Shown: positions 43,941 to 54,137, counted from the first letter of the stretch. The stretch: 64,000 nucleotides of DNA from Prochlorococcus sp. AG-388-F11 (GCA_003279845.1 QCGP01000002.1:1-64000), one strand, 5' to 3'. Program-made: numbers and translations. The notes: a model not told the origin generated them from the letters alone.

Positions 43941-44546
43941 TCACTTAAACGAACTTAAATTATCGACATTTGCTTTTTCTAAAAGTTCATCATATCCTCC
44001 AAAAAATTTATTATCCAAAAATATTTGAGGGAAAGTATTATGACTACTTTGAGCCATTATTTTTTTAAAACTCTCATCATTGTCTATTAAAGTAACTTCA
44101 TGAGGGATAGATAAGGAATTAAGCAACCTAATTGCTCTTTTAGACCAAGGACAATCCTTTAAAATATATGCTTTTACACGAGATTCATTTTTTAATTTAC
44201 TTGAAATATTAATAATCTTTTGTTCAAAAGAAAGTAATAATATATCAGTACCTTTTTTTACAATACATCCCTCCTCAAGATGCCCGCCAAAGACATTACA
44301 TCCCTCATCAGCAAAACTCAAATGTAAATGAACATCTCCTTTATTAAAATGTCCATTTAAAGAAACTATCTCTAGATTTCCCTCAAATTTATTTATCTCT
44401 TGATTCCCTGGGCATTGAATACAAACTGTTCTAAGATTTCCAACCACTCCAGAAATATACCCGTATAAATTATTCGATAAAGAATATTCTTTAATTGAAT
44501 TTATCAAATCAGATTCTGGAGATAGCTTTAGGCTATGAGGCTGCAT
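43941..44546 (-). CDS. PCC-domain (DUF296) and glutaredoxin fusion protein
   Basis: 201 residues in two parts. Residues 1-110 have the PCC/DUF296 fold (YGYISGVVGNLRTVCIQCPG, EIVSLNGHFNKGDVHLHLSFADE, GGHLEEGCIVK), found in plant AT-hook proteins and free-standing in prokaryotes. Residues about 122-200 are a glutaredoxin with active site KDCPWSKRAIRLL (single-Cys CPWS), the cis-Pro in NTFPQIFLDN and GGYDELLEKA. Glutaredoxin with one catalytic Cys suggests a glutathione- or Fe-S-type role. The fused domain is unusual and is discussed below. Confidence 0.78.
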   Translation of the reverse strand: MQPHSLKLSPESDLINSIKEYSLSNNLYGYISGVVGNLRTVCIQCPGNQEINKFEGNLEIVSLNGHFNKGDVHLHLSFADEGCNVFGGHLEEGCIVKKGTDILLLSFEQKIINISSKLKNESRVKAYILKDCPWSKRAIRLLNSLSIPHEVTLIDNDESFKKIMAQSSHNTFPQIFLDNKFFGGYDELLEKANVDNLSSFK

Positions 44547-44757
44547 TAGATATAAGGAATAATTTTGTAATATAAAACATCATCAATCATAAAGAGAAGT
44601 TGAGTTTATAATCTTTAGGATTCAGATTTAAATTGAATTTTAGAATATAGCATTAAAAACCATTTCAAATTTTTACTGAAAATTTAAGCTTGTTCAGAGT
44701 GTAATATATTTTTTATATACAAAACCTAATTTCTTATTTAGAAAAAATTTTAAAAAT

Positions 44758-45270
44758 TTGGCATTGAATATTCCCAACTTATTATCTATATCTCGCCTTT
44801 TTCTTGTATTTCCATTAATACTTTTTTTAGAAATTAACAGACCTTTTTATGTTTTTATATTGATTATTATTGGAGGTTTAACTGATTATTTTGACGGGTT
44901 AATTGCAAGGAAATTTAATCTTAAAACCAGATTAGGAGCTATCCTTGATCCCCTAAGCGATAAAGTATTCTATTTAATTCCCTTAACCTTCCTTTGTAAA
45001 AATAATTTAATACCTTTCTGGTCTTTATCATTAATTTTATCTAGAGAATTAATTATCTCTAGCCTGAGGAATTCTACAAAAGACGGTTTACCAGCATCTA
45101 TGTTGGGTAAATTTAAAACATTTTTCTTTTTTATTTCAGTAATCACTTTCTTTTCACCATTAAAAATAAGCTTATTGAATAATTTGGCATTAATTTTTTA
45201 TTGGTTAGGATTCATCCTGACTTTTGCAACTTTATTAAGCTATTTAAGAATTAAAAAGAATATTATCTGA
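44758..45270 (+). CDS. pgsA: CDP-diacylglycerol-glycerol-3-phosphate 3-phosphatidyltransferase
   Basis: Makes phosphatidylglycerol phosphate, precursor of the phosphatidylglycerol needed in thylakoids. 170 residues from a TTG start with about five membrane helices. The CDP-alcohol phosphatidyltransferase signature D-G-x2-A-R-x8-G-x3-D-x3-D is complete in DYFDGLIARKFNL and LGAILDPLSDK. Its last 27 bases overlap the convergent CSP41-like gene. A YqeG-type phosphatase gene elsewhere in the window could supply the next step. Confidence 0.9.
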   Translation: MALNIPNLLSISRLFLVFPLILFLEINRPFYVFILIIIGGLTDYFDGLIARKFNLKTRLGAILDPLSDKVFYLIPLTFLCKNNLIPFWSLSLILSRELIISSLRNSTKDGLPASMLGKFKTFFFFISVITFFSPLKISLLNNLALIFYWLGFILTFATLLSYLRIKKNII

Positions 45271-46164
45271 ATTTTCATCAAACTCCTCACTCTTTTTATT
45301 ATTAAAATCTTTCACAAAACTATCCCTTAAACCACTACATAAATCAAAAGATGGCACCCACTCTAAATCACGTTTAATCTTAGAGATATCAGTCTGATAA
45401 TGATTTAATCTAATTGGAAATCCCTTTCGAGATTTAGGATCTAATTTTTGATAATCAAATGTTCTTAAAGAAATCTCATTTTGGTTTAATCCAAGAACAT
45501 TCGCACAGAAATAAATTAAACCCTTTATTGTTACTCCTTTTTCACCTGAACAGTTGTAAATATTATTTTTAGAATTTTCAAAATTAATGCACCTTATCAT
45601 TACATCAGTTAGATCCGAAACATGGCCTAGCTGAGTAATTAAAGAACCATCTCCAGGGATTGGTATAGATTTTTTATTAGATAACCTTTCAAAAAACCAA
45701 TTTTCAATTTTATTATAATTTCCTGGTCCATAAATATAAGTAGGTCTAAAACTTGTAAAAGGAATTTTTTGGTTTATCAACCAATTTTCTGTCTCAAATT
45801 TGCCTTTGTGCCTACTATTTGGATCAATTGGATCAACTTCGGATAAGGGGAGTTCACAATTATCTTTATAAACACCTGCAGAGCTGACATAGATATATCT
45901 CTGGAAAGAGTTATCTAAATTCCCTATAAGGAGTTTAGTTTGTTCTAATTCTCGTCCAGAAATATCATAAACAACATCATACTTTTTATTTCTTAACCTG
46001 ACGATATCTTCTGAACTATTTCTATCACCCTTAATTAAATTTGTTTTTTCAGGATTACTTTTATTACCTCTCGTGAAAATATCAATATCATGATTTTGAC
46101 TTAATAACTTTCCAACCAAAGACTTGCCAACAAATCTAGTGCCACCCATTACAAGAATTTTCAT
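45244..46164 (-). CDS. CSP41-like NAD-dependent epimerase/dehydratase-fold protein
   Basis: 306 residues from the ATG at 46164. The Rossmann motif VMGGTRFVGKSLVGKL, the RGNKSNPEKTNLIKGDRN segment and YVSSAGVYKDNCELPLSE fit the chloroplast CSP41b/cyanobacterial homologues, RNA-associated proteins derived from sugar epimerases. The YxxxK-type catalytic pair is not obvious, which agrees with a non-enzymatic or RNA-linked role. A nucleoside-diphosphate-sugar epimerase is the other possibility. It is divergent from hisA. Confidence 0.75.
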   Translation of the reverse strand: MKILVMGGTRFVGKSLVGKLLSQNHDIDIFTRGNKSNPEKTNLIKGDRNSSEDIVRLRNKKYDVVYDISGRELEQTKLLIGNLDNSFQRYIYVSSAGVYKDNCELPLSEVDPIDPNSRHKGKFETENWLINQKIPFTSFRPTYIYGPGNYNKIENWFFERLSNKKSIPIPGDGSLITQLGHVSDLTDVMIRCINFENSKNNIYNCSGEKGVTIKGLIYFCANVLGLNQNEISLRTFDYQKLDPKSRKGFPIRLNHYQTDISKIKRDLEWVPSFDLCSGLRDSFVKDFNNKKSEEFDENSDNILFNS

Positions 46165-46256
46165 ATTCAAAAAATATTTAACTGAAGTAGTAATCTTAAA
46201 TAGAATTACATACTGAATAGTACTACTAAGAAGTAATTAATGAAAAGGATGATTCT

Positions 46257-47024
46257 ATGGAACTAATACCAGCTATTGATTTAATGAATGGTAAGTGTGT
46301 AAGGCTTTTTAAGGGCGACTTTAATAAAAGAAAGGACTTCACAAAAGCGCCTCATGAGCAGGCTAAATTTTGGGAAAGCGAAGGAGCAAAATATATACAT
46401 ATAGTTGATTTGGATGCTGCAAAAACTGGATTACCAACAAACGATAGATCAATAAAAGAGATAGCGAAAGCAGTTAACATACCTATTCAAATAGGTGGGG
46501 GTATAAGGTCTCAAGAAAGGATAGAACAATTATTTTCTTATGGTATTGAGAAAGTTATCATGGGAACATCTGCAATTGAAAATAAAGAATTAGTTAAAGA
46601 CTTATCAAATAAATTCCCTGGAAGGATAATTGTTGGGATAGATGCAAAAGATGGAAAAGTCAGTACAAGGGGGTGGCTTGAGCAATCTAATATTTTAGCC
46701 AAAGATTTAGTAAAGGAATTTTCTTCATTTAAGATCGCTAGTTTTATTGTTACGGATATAAATACAGATGGGACTTTAGAAGGAACAAATGAAGAATTTA
46801 TAAACAGCATACTTGAAATTACAGATATTCCAGTAATAGCCTCAGGAGGTGTTGGTTCGATTTCTGATTTATTATCCTTAGTTAAATTTGAAAATTCTGG
46901 ACTCTTTGGAGTAATTGTAGGTAAAGCTCTATATGAAAATAAATTCACGATATACGAAGCAAATAATGTATTGTCATCAGAGAGACTAACTGACTTTGAT
47001 TTAAACAACAATTTCTACGCATAA
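46257..47024 (+). CDS. hisA: HisA, phosphoribosylformimino-5-aminoimidazole carboxamide ribotide isomerase
   Basis: Catalyses the Amadori rearrangement in histidine synthesis. 255 residues in a TIM barrel with the catalytic Asp near the start (IPAIDLMNGKCVRLFKGDF), the phosphate-binding IQIGGGIRS and IASGGVGSISDL, and the second catalytic Asp in FIVTDINTDGTLEGTN. Length is normal. Other his genes are not adjacent. Confidence 0.97.
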   Translation: MELIPAIDLMNGKCVRLFKGDFNKRKDFTKAPHEQAKFWESEGAKYIHIVDLDAAKTGLPTNDRSIKEIAKAVNIPIQIGGGIRSQERIEQLFSYGIEKVIMGTSAIENKELVKDLSNKFPGRIIVGIDAKDGKVSTRGWLEQSNILAKDLVKEFSSFKIASFIVTDINTDGTLEGTNEEFINSILEITDIPVIASGGVGSISDLLSLVKFENSGLFGVIVGKALYENKFTIYEANNVLSSERLTDFDLNNNFYA

Positions 47025-47102
47025 AAAGTATAAAAATTGATTTAAGGCTGGTATTTGCAGTAATTGTTAGTTAATTTTGTATAAGATATAAGAAATTTAG
47101 TC

Positions 47103-48719
47103 TTGGAATTAATTTTAAAAAAATCGATATTAATTATTGCTCCAAGCTTAATAGCAGAATCTTTATCGCTTAAATTAACATCATTAGACCAAAATTTAGA
47201 CATTAATTTTAATAATGAAATAGGTGATAAAACTCCGGATTTAGTTATATGGAATGTTCTTAATTTTCAATCAGAAGATCTTATAAGGTTAGAATTATTA
47301 AAATTTAGAGAAAGATATGATGAGTCAAAATTTTTATTAATACTATCTGGTGAACTTGTTTATGAAGCAAAGAAAACTCCATCTTTAAATTCTGAAGGTT
47401 TTCTTTTAAATCCTAGTGCCGAAAAGGTACTTGAATCAATTGATACCATATTAAATGGTGGAAGAGTTTTTGATATTGAAAATAATTCCAGGGTTCAATT
47501 AAAAAAAGATAAACCTCTTTCTTTTAGCCAAAAAATACTAACTTCAGGCCTTAAACAAATAGATACGGAGATTAACTATATATTCAAATATGTCAACTCT
47601 GATTCGACTCCAGAATTTTATAAATTTATTTTAAAGGGAAGATTAAGAGAACTTATTACTGCAAAATCTTTTCTAATTTTCTTATGGGGCAATTCACTAG
47701 AAATTTATACAGAGGCAGTCTACACTGAAAATAAAATTAATCTTGAGGATAAGAACACTGTATTCATTAAAGATAAAAACACAACAGAAATATGGAATTT
47801 AATTTTAGATAGACTAAAAGGAAGGTATAGCTCAACTAACTTACAGGTTGAATTTAATAATTCTTCAATAATTCTCTCTGGGATAAAAAAAGAATTCATT
47901 TCACGACTAATTTGCAAAATGTTAGATGAGTTAGATAATTTAGTAAAAAATATTAAGGAAAACTATAAGGAGAAAGATTTTAAAGATGATTTAAATTCTC
48001 TCATAAAAGAACTTAAAGTTAATACAATTTCAAATATCACAGACAGCTATTTTCGATTAAAAAAAGGAAGCGAATCTATTTCAATAAATGATTTTATTTA
48101 TAGTGAGGTAAGTTGCGAAGAGATAGATAGAGAATCACATGAATCAATAATGTTTATTGAGCCAATTATTAAAAACGAAGCTCTTTTCTATGATGGTAAA
48201 TTACTCCCTCTATATGAAACCGAATCGTTTTTGATCCTTGAAAATATAATTTCAAATTGGACAATAAGGAACTGTAATTTGTTAGCTTCTGAAATCTTTA
48301 ATATTTGTTCTTCATGGCCTGAATTAAGAACCGTACTTATAAATCCCGAATTACAATCAACAAGAAATTTTGAAAGATTTAGAAATAATATTAATAACTA
48401 CAATCGCTGGCATGACTATATTTATATGCCTATCTACTTGTATGAGAGTAAAAGAGAATATATTGATATTATCGATAAAAAATTTACCCGTTACTTTAAA
48501 AATGAAAATAGGGAGAAAGAATTAGAGAATCTAGAATGGCTACAAAAACAAGTTACATTGTTAGTTGAGATAAGAGATGCCGTAGCACCTCAGTTAGAAG
48601 TTGCGGTAAAATATATAGGTAATCTTTTCGTAACTTTCCTTACAAAGGTCGTTGGCAAAGCTATCGGTTTAGTAGGGAAAGGAATCCTACAAGGATTAGG
48701 AAGATCAAGTTCTAAGTAA
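47103..48719 (+). CDS. DUF3685 domain protein
   Basis: 538 residues from a TTG start. About residues 1-120 resemble a degenerate receiver-like domain (KKSILIIAPSLIAESL, LVIWNVLNFQSEDL, EGFLLNPSAEKVLESIDTIL), then a long helical DUF3685 domain containing FNICSSWPELRTVLINPEL and WHDYIYMPIYLYESK, ending in helices with LLVEIRDAVAPQLEVAVKYI and a glycine-rich tail. The family occurs in cyanobacteria and plastid lineages; its job is unknown. It precedes the PSI accumulation factor by 14 bases, which hints at a photosynthesis link. Confidence 0.72.
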   Translation: MELILKKSILIIAPSLIAESLSLKLTSLDQNLDINFNNEIGDKTPDLVIWNVLNFQSEDLIRLELLKFRERYDESKFLLILSGELVYEAKKTPSLNSEGFLLNPSAEKVLESIDTILNGGRVFDIENNSRVQLKKDKPLSFSQKILTSGLKQIDTEINYIFKYVNSDSTPEFYKFILKGRLRELITAKSFLIFLWGNSLEIYTEAVYTENKINLEDKNTVFIKDKNTTEIWNLILDRLKGRYSSTNLQVEFNNSSIILSGIKKEFISRLICKMLDELDNLVKNIKENYKEKDFKDDLNSLIKELKVNTISNITDSYFRLKKGSESISINDFIYSEVSCEEIDRESHESIMFIEPIIKNEALFYDGKLLPLYETESFLILENIISNWTIRNCNLLASEIFNICSSWPELRTVLINPELQSTRNFERFRNNINNYNRWHDYIYMPIYLYESKREYIDIIDKKFTRYFKNENREKELENLEWLQKQVTLLVEIRDAVAPQLEVAVKYIGNLFVTFLTKVVGKAIGLVGKGILQGLGRSSSK

Positions 48720-48733
48720 GTTTTTAAACTTTA

Positions 48734-49285
48734 ATGAAAATAATTCAATGGATCCTAATAGCATTAATTTTCTTAATCCCATACAAAGCAAATGCCTCCA
48801 GAGATACTAATAGCTACGATGGGAACATTTTTCCTATATATGCAGGTAATGGAGCTATAGTTCCTCCCCAGACAACTCTTCAGGAATCATTAAAAAACAA
48901 AAGAGTATCAGTTTTATTCTTTTATCTTGACGATAGCTCTGATAGTAAAGCTATGGCTCCGATAATATCTGGTTTAGATTTGATATGGAGAAATAATATA
49001 GATATCATTGCTCTAACTACTGATGAATTACAGGATAAAGAAAAGTCTGATCTTCCAAATGAACCTAATTATTACTGGAACGGTTTAGTTCCACAAACCA
49101 TTATTATAAACAGTGATGGTGAAGTTAAATATGATCAAAATGGAATGATCAATATCGATGAATTGAACAAAGTTATAGGAGAGTTAAAAGGAATTGATAT
49201 AAATGATACGGAATTTTCTATAGAAAGTTTTAATGAATACAACAGTACCATTTCTGAAAAAAAGATAAAAAAAGAAATTAATTAA
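48734..49285 (+). CDS. Thioredoxin-fold photosystem I accumulation factor homologue
   Basis: 183 residues. A signal peptide (residues 1-21, ending KANA) is followed by the block YDGNIFPIYAGNGAIVPPQT and a thioredoxin-like fold with VLFFYLDDSSDSKAMAPII, where the usual CxxC is absent, and YYWNGLVPQTIIINSDGEV (cis-Pro). This matches the cyanobacterial thylakoid proteins associated with photosystem I accumulation. It should be lumenal and act as a chaperone or scaffold rather than as an oxidoreductase. It is tightly linked to DUF3685 upstream and the CofE-like gene downstream. Confidence 0.78.
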   Translation: MKIIQWILIALIFLIPYKANASRDTNSYDGNIFPIYAGNGAIVPPQTTLQESLKNKRVSVLFFYLDDSSDSKAMAPIISGLDLIWRNNIDIIALTTDELQDKEKSDLPNEPNYYWNGLVPQTIIINSDGEVKYDQNGMINIDELNKVIGELKGIDINDTEFSIESFNEYNSTISEKKIKKEIN

Positions 49286-49290
49286 AAAAA

Positions 49291-50460
49291 ATGATATTAA
49301 TAAATATCCTCTTATTTCTTTTAATTTTTTTAATTCTTTCAGATTTATATATTAAAAACTCACCCAAATCAAAGTTAAATCTCTTACCTGTAAATTATAA
49401 AATCAAAAAAAAGGATGGTTTAAACGAATTAATAATTGATTTAAAAATAACTAATACAAGCAAAACAAAAGAGACGATGGTATCTAATATAAATTTTGAA
49501 TTAGACTTTTTTAAAAGTAAAGGTAACGAATATTGCCAAAATTTTAATTATCAAGAAGATATTTATATATACGAAGAAAATAATAAAATTAAGAATTTAA
49601 ATAATTACTGGCCAACAACAATTATCAAGTCAAATTCAGAATTATTTTTAAGAATCATATATAAATTTAGTAATAATAATTTTAGAGAAAAAATAAAGTA
49701 TCTATGGTTAAAAGTATTTTGGGAGAACTATGGACATTTTGGTATTTCAAATAATAAGGATTGTTTGTTAATTAATTTAGATGGTCAAAAACAAAGGCCA
49801 AAAGAAGTTTTTGAAATTCCTTTAAATAATAAATATAAAGCTTTTGCTATTAAAACTGATTTACTTGGTTGCTTTGATAATCCAGTAAATACCGTGATTG
49901 AATACTGCAAAGGAATTGTAGAAAAAAATGATATTTTAACAATCGGTGAGAGTCCGCTAGCGATTATGCAAAATAGATATATTTCCCCTCAAAATTTAGA
50001 ATATAGTTTATTTTCGAAAGCTTTATGTTACTTTTTTAACCCTACAAGCAGTCTCGCAACAGCTTGCGGCATGCAATTATTAATAAATAGAATCGGAGTT
50101 ACAAGAATAACCTTTTCACTATTTGTTGGATTTCTCTTCAAATTAGTTGGTATTAAGGGTATGTTTTATAGGTTAACTGGTTCAGAATCATCTCTCATTG
50201 ATGATATAAGCGGTACAGTTAAACCTTACGACAAGAGTATAGTTATGGGTCCTCTCAATGCGGATTTATTTTGTAAGGAGGTCTCGAACTATCTAAATAT
50301 AGATGTTGCTGTGGTCGATGTTAATGATCTTGGAGGTGTGAAAGTCTTAGCTAGTTCAAATAAAGCAGTAAATAAAATACTCAAAGGAAACCTAATATCT
50401 AATCCAGCTGGCAATGGAGATGAAAAAACTCCTATAGTGTTAATAAGAGAAAAAAAGTAA
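49291..50460 (+). CDS. CofE-like protein (F420-0:gamma-glutamyl ligase fold), membrane-anchored
   Basis: 389 residues with an N-terminal membrane helix (ILINILLFLLIFLILSDLYI), a region of about 150 residues of unknown fold, then a CofE-type domain (GFAIKTDLLGCFDNP-like entry at KAFAIKTDLLG, NDILTIGESPLAIMQNRYISP, IVMGPLNADLFCKEV, LISNPAGNGDEKTPIVLI). CofE adds glutamate to coenzyme F420-0 in other organisms. No other F420-synthesis genes lie here, so the true substrate is uncertain. It ends exactly where the next gene begins. Confidence 0.72.
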   Translation: MILINILLFLLIFLILSDLYIKNSPKSKLNLLPVNYKIKKKDGLNELIIDLKITNTSKTKETMVSNINFELDFFKSKGNEYCQNFNYQEDIYIYEENNKIKNLNNYWPTTIIKSNSELFLRIIYKFSNNNFREKIKYLWLKVFWENYGHFGISNNKDCLLINLDGQKQRPKEVFEIPLNNKYKAFAIKTDLLGCFDNPVNTVIEYCKGIVEKNDILTIGESPLAIMQNRYISPQNLEYSLFSKALCYFFNPTSSLATACGMQLLINRIGVTRITFSLFVGFLFKLVGIKGMFYRLTGSESSLIDDISGTVKPYDKSIVMGPLNADLFCKEVSNYLNIDVAVVDVNDLGGVKVLASSNKAVNKILKGNLISNPAGNGDEKTPIVLIREKK

Positions 50461-51516
50461 ATGGAAAAAGATACCTCTAATTCTTTTCAATCTAAAAAAG
50501 GAATGAAAGTAACTTTTGAAGAACTCCATATTCGGCACATTAACCTTTTAATTGATATTAAAAATAAGGAATTGAATAATTGGTTCTTAAAGATGGCAAT
50601 TATAAATACCTTTGATGACTTAAAAATTTTTTTAAATAATCTTAAGAAAAATAAAAATAAATGCATAATTGCTATTTCTGGAAACGAAATTATTGGTTAT
50701 TTGAATATTTTCCCTTTAAACAAAAAGGAGACTTGCTTAAAAATATCTAAGCCCAAGTTAATCATCAGCAAATGTCCTCTAACAGATAAACAATTAACTT
50801 TAGGATTGATAAAAAAATCTATCTCAATAAAAGACATCAAAACTTCAAGTTGGATAATTAACGCAGATATAAACAATGTTCATCTAATATCAACCTCAAG
50901 AGAATTAGGCTTTCAACCCTTAGGAGAAATAATACTTTGGGATGGTTGTGATCTAAATAAATATGTAAAGCAAAATATCCAAAGCTATTCCTTAATTAAT
51001 GCATTCCAAAAAATTAATCAACAAAATATTTTGAAAATAGTGAATTTCATAAGATCAAATCAATCGCCCTTAATAAGAAATATTTTAGATTTTAATCAAG
51101 ATGATATTTTAAAAAGAAATAACTCTAAAAGTGGTGCCCTAATACATGAAGATTCTGTTTTATGCACAATTTTAAAAGATATAAATTATCAAAACGAAGA
51201 AATTTATACTTTAACAATTAATAGATTTTGGGATGAGAGATTCAATTCTATTCTCAAAGAATTTATAAAAGGATTTTTTGAAAAATCTCCTTTATCTTAT
51301 TTAAAAACCTATAAAGAAAATTCTCAATTAAATCTTTTTCTCGAAGAATGTGATCTTAAAGAAAAAAATCAAGAAATTATTCTTATCAGGAACACAATTG
51401 TTAAGAATGAAGTAAAACAAGTAAATAAAATAAATCAATCTTTGGAATCAATCTTTGAAAAATTAAGTCCACAAGGTAATCCATATCCATCTCCATTTCC
51501 ATTAAAAACAAAGTGA
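50461..51516 (+). CDS. GNAT-like acetyltransferase-fold protein
   Basis: 351 residues with an ATG that directly follows the CofE-like stop. About residues 20-170 have GNAT-like alternation ([68 protein letters not shown]), which resembles acetyltransferase substrate recognition. The second half repeats the pattern weakly and ends in a Pro-rich tail ([10 protein letters not shown]). No catalytic residues can be assigned. It is probably coupled to the CofE-like gene; ruvX overlaps it by four bases. Confidence 0.5.
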   Translation: MEKDTSNSFQSKKGMKVTFEELHIRHINLLIDIKNKELNNWFLKMAIINTFDDLKIFLNNLKKNKNKCIIAISGNEIIGYLNIFPLNKKETCLKISKPKLIISKCPLTDKQLTLGLIKKSISIKDIKTSSWIINADINNVHLISTSRELGFQPLGEIILWDGCDLNKYVKQNIQSYSLINAFQKINQQNILKIVNFIRSNQSPLIRNILDFNQDDILKRNNSKSGALIHEDSVLCTILKDINYQNEEIYTLTINRFWDERFNSILKEFIKGFFEKSPLSYLKTYKENSQLNLFLEECDLKEKNQEIILIRNTIVKNEVKQVNKINQSLESIFEKLSPQGNPYPSPFPLKTK

Positions 51517-51974
51517 AATTTTACAAACCCAAACTCAGGTCAATTTTGAGTTTGGATGTAGGTACCAAAAGAATAGGATTGGCTTATTGTGATCCCCTAT
51601 GCATAACATCAAATATACTGCCAGCCGTAAAAAGGTTTGAAAATAATCAAGAGATTGAAATTATTAGAAATCATATAAATGAATTTAATTTAACTGGTTT
51701 TATTGTTGGTCTTCCACTTGATGAGAAAGGTCAAATGACCTCTCAAGCCATCGACTGTAAAAATTACGGTCAATTACTTTCAAATGAATTAAAGCTGCCA
51801 TTTTCTTATGTCAACGAACATAGTTCAACTTGGGAATCTTCAAATAGATTTCGAATTAAAAAAGATAAATCCGGATTGATAGATAGTTTTTCAGCAAAAA
51901 TAATACTTGAACAATGGATCGAAGAAGGTCCCGAATTAGAAGAATTAACTGGTAAACCTCAGATAAAATATTAG
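51513..51974 (+). CDS. ruvX: RuvX/YqgF putative pre-16S rRNA nuclease
   Basis: 153 residues from a GTG start overlapping the upstream gene by four bases (GTGA). The RNase H-like fold carries [33 protein letters not shown] and [11 protein letters not shown], with the active acidic residues in the first and last blocks. YqgF trims the 5' end of 16S rRNA in other bacteria. It heads a run with DUF3727 and YqeG. Confidence 0.9.
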   Translation: MKFYKPKLRSILSLDVGTKRIGLAYCDPLCITSNILPAVKRFENNQEIEIIRNHINEFNLTGFIVGLPLDEKGQMTSQAIDCKNYGQLLSNELKLPFSYVNEHSSTWESSNRFRIKKDKSGLIDSFSAKIILEQWIEEGPELEELTGKPQIKY

Positions 51975-52000
51975 TATTAAAAAGGATAGATAATTTTTAA

Positions 52001-52537
52001 ATGAAAGAAACCAACTCAAATGATAATTATGATGCGCAGACACTTATATTAAATGACTCAAGTGGAAACGAGATATTTTGTTATCTTGAACAATTAGTAA
52101 GTGTTGAAGGACAAGAATATGCTTTATTAACACCAGTTGATACTCCAGTAAGTCTTTTCAAGATAAATGAAAAAGATGAACCTGAACTAATTGAGAAAAT
52201 AGATAAAAATGAACAAATACTAAAAAATGCTGAAGCCGTTCTTCAAGAACATGATTTAAGACTTATTAGATCAGCAGTAACATTAACGGTATCAGGAGAA
52301 CTTGAAGAACCAATTTACGATGAATTAGAAGAAGATTACGCCGATGATGATAGTGAGAGTTATGAATTGCTTGTTAACTTTAATCTTTTTGACCAAGAAT
52401 ATGGCTTATATATTCCACTAGATCCTTTTTTTATTGTGGGCAAATTAAAAGACAAAGGTGCCTTATTAGTTGAAGATGATGAGTTCGATAAAATTCAACC
52501 TTTGATTGAAACTGAGCTTGAAAAAAGTAATTCTTAA
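52001..52537 (+). CDS. DUF3727 domain protein
   Basis: 178 residues, very acidic (DELEEDYADDDSESYEL in the middle). The N-terminal block LILNDSSGNEIFCYLEQLV and VEGQEYALLTPVDTPVSLF is the DUF1292-like half; the second half (LFDQEYGLYIPLDPFFIVGK) resembles DUF3727 from cyanobacteria and plastids. The function is unknown. It follows ruvX by 26 bases and precedes the YqeG gene by 6. Confidence 0.7.
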   Translation: MKETNSNDNYDAQTLILNDSSGNEIFCYLEQLVSVEGQEYALLTPVDTPVSLFKINEKDEPELIEKIDKNEQILKNAEAVLQEHDLRLIRSAVTLTVSGELEEPIYDELEEDYADDDSESYELLVNFNLFDQEYGLYIPLDPFFIVGKLKDKGALLVEDDEFDKIQPLIETELEKSNS

Positions 52538-52543
52538 AAATAA

Positions 52544-53038
52544 ATGAGATCTGTCTTAAAAGTCAATTGGGATTCAAATTTACCAATATATGCAATTTCT
52601 CAATCTAAGTTACAAAAAAAAGGAATTCATTCATTATTACTGGACGTGGATGGAACTCTAGTAAATAGAAAGTCAAATATGATCCCAAAAGCTGTAAAAA
52701 ATTGGATCAGAGAATCTAAAAAACTTTTCACCTTATATCTTATAAGTAATAATCCATCAGAAAAAAGGATCGCGAAAATAGCGAAAGAATTAAATCTAAA
52801 ATACAAATACAATGCATCAAAACCAAGAAAAAAAGTAACTTTGTCTGCTATTAAAGAGATTGGCGATCAACCAAAAAATATAGCCATTATTGGCGACAGG
52901 ATTTTAACAGATATTATCGTTGGGAATAGATGTAATATAAAAACAATTTTAGTTAAGCGATTAAAGAGAGATGGCTTGCCTATAAAATTTAATTTAACTT
53001 TGACTATAGAAAAATTAATTTCTCATTTTATAAAATGA
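52544..53038 (+). CDS. YqeG-family HAD phosphatase, candidate PGP phosphatase
   Basis: 164 residues of the HAD IIIA type: motif [17 protein letters not shown], motif [15 protein letters not shown], and the acidic pair in [16 protein letters not shown]. In plants and some cyanobacteria homologues dephosphorylate phosphatidylglycerol phosphate to phosphatidylglycerol, the step after PgsA, which this genome also encodes. That assignment is by family analogy. It overlaps proB by four bases. Confidence 0.8.
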   Translation: MRSVLKVNWDSNLPIYAISQSKLQKKGIHSLLLDVDGTLVNRKSNMIPKAVKNWIRESKKLFTLYLISNNPSEKRIAKIAKELNLKYKYNASKPRKKVTLSAIKEIGDQPKNIAIIGDRILTDIIVGNRCNIKTILVKRLKRDGLPIKFNLTLTIEKLISHFIK

Positions 53039-54117
53039 AAATTTGGGTTATAAAAATTGGTACTAGTATTTTAAGAGGAACAGAGGAAACATCTACTGAA
53101 GAAGTTATTGAAACCCTTTGTAGATCCTTTAAAAATTTTCTTACAAAAGGAAATAAATTAATTTTAGTAACTAGTGGAGCCGTTGGATTAGGCTGCCAAA
53201 AATTAAATATTAAAACGAGACCAAACGATTTAAGTACCCTTCAAGCTACTGCTGCAGTAGGCCAAGTTAATTTAATGACTTTGTACGATAAAGTATTTAA
53301 TAAATTAGGTCAAAATATTGCTCAAATTTTAATCACGAAAGCTGATTTCAATTCACGTGAATCATTCAACAACGCTTCTAAAACTTTAAAAAAATTAATC
53401 GATTTGAATGTTATTCCAATAGTAAATGAAAATGATACCGTAGCAAATGAGGAGCTTAAATATGGAGATAATGATACCCTCTCTGCCTTAGTAGCCTTAG
53501 CTATAAAGGCTAACAAACTTATTTTATTAACCGATATTGAAAATCTATACTCAAAAGACCCACGTAATAATAAAGATGCGCATCCTATTAAAGAGGTTCA
53601 TAATAGTGAATTAAAAGAAATTAAAGATAAAAACATTCAAAACTCACATAATGAATGGGGAACAGGAGGAATTTCTACAAAACTAATTTCTGCAGAAATA
53701 GCAACAAAAGGAGGGGTTGAAGTTCAACTAGTTGATGGGACTAATAAAACAAACTTAATTGAAATTTTTAATGATAATAAAATTGGAACTTTATTTTATC
53801 CAATAGAAAAACCTATAGGAAACAAAAAAAGTTGGCTTTCTCATGCCATTCACACAGTAGGGAAAATCACCTTAGATGATGGAGCTTCTTTTGCAATTAA
53901 AAAAAAAGGTGCCTCACTTTTAGCGGTTGGTGTTAAAAAAGTAGAAGGAAGCTTTACGGTTAATCAAGCTGTTAAAATCGTAAATACAAATGATAAAGAA
54001 GTTGCAAAAGGTTTAGTATCCATAAGTAGCGACAAATTAAGAAGTATCTTAAACAATAAAGAAAATAACAACTCTTCAATAATTGTCGTACATAGAGATG
54101 TTCTTGCTCTCTCTTAG
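53035..54117 (+). CDS. proB: Glutamate 5-kinase
   Basis: First enzyme of proline synthesis. 360 residues: an amino-acid kinase domain ([44 protein letters not shown]) followed by a C-terminal PUA domain (about residues 280-360). The overlap with yqeG (four bases, ATGA) implies translational coupling. proA is not adjacent. Confidence 0.96.
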   Translation: MKIWVIKIGTSILRGTEETSTEEVIETLCRSFKNFLTKGNKLILVTSGAVGLGCQKLNIKTRPNDLSTLQATAAVGQVNLMTLYDKVFNKLGQNIAQILITKADFNSRESFNNASKTLKKLIDLNVIPIVNENDTVANEELKYGDNDTLSALVALAIKANKLILLTDIENLYSKDPRNNKDAHPIKEVHNSELKEIKDKNIQNSHNEWGTGGISTKLISAEIATKGGVEVQLVDGTNKTNLIEIFNDNKIGTLFYPIEKPIGNKKSWLSHAIHTVGKITLDDGASFAIKKKGASLLAVGVKKVEGSFTVNQAVKIVNTNDKEVAKGLVSISSDKLRSILNNKENNNSSIIVVHRDVLALS

Positions 54118-54137
54118 AAAATAATTAAAACTGAAAA

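Noticed and set aside
46538..47011. A 157-codon minus-strand frame inside hisA
   Set aside because: It is the reverse-strand shadow of a conserved gene with no domain.
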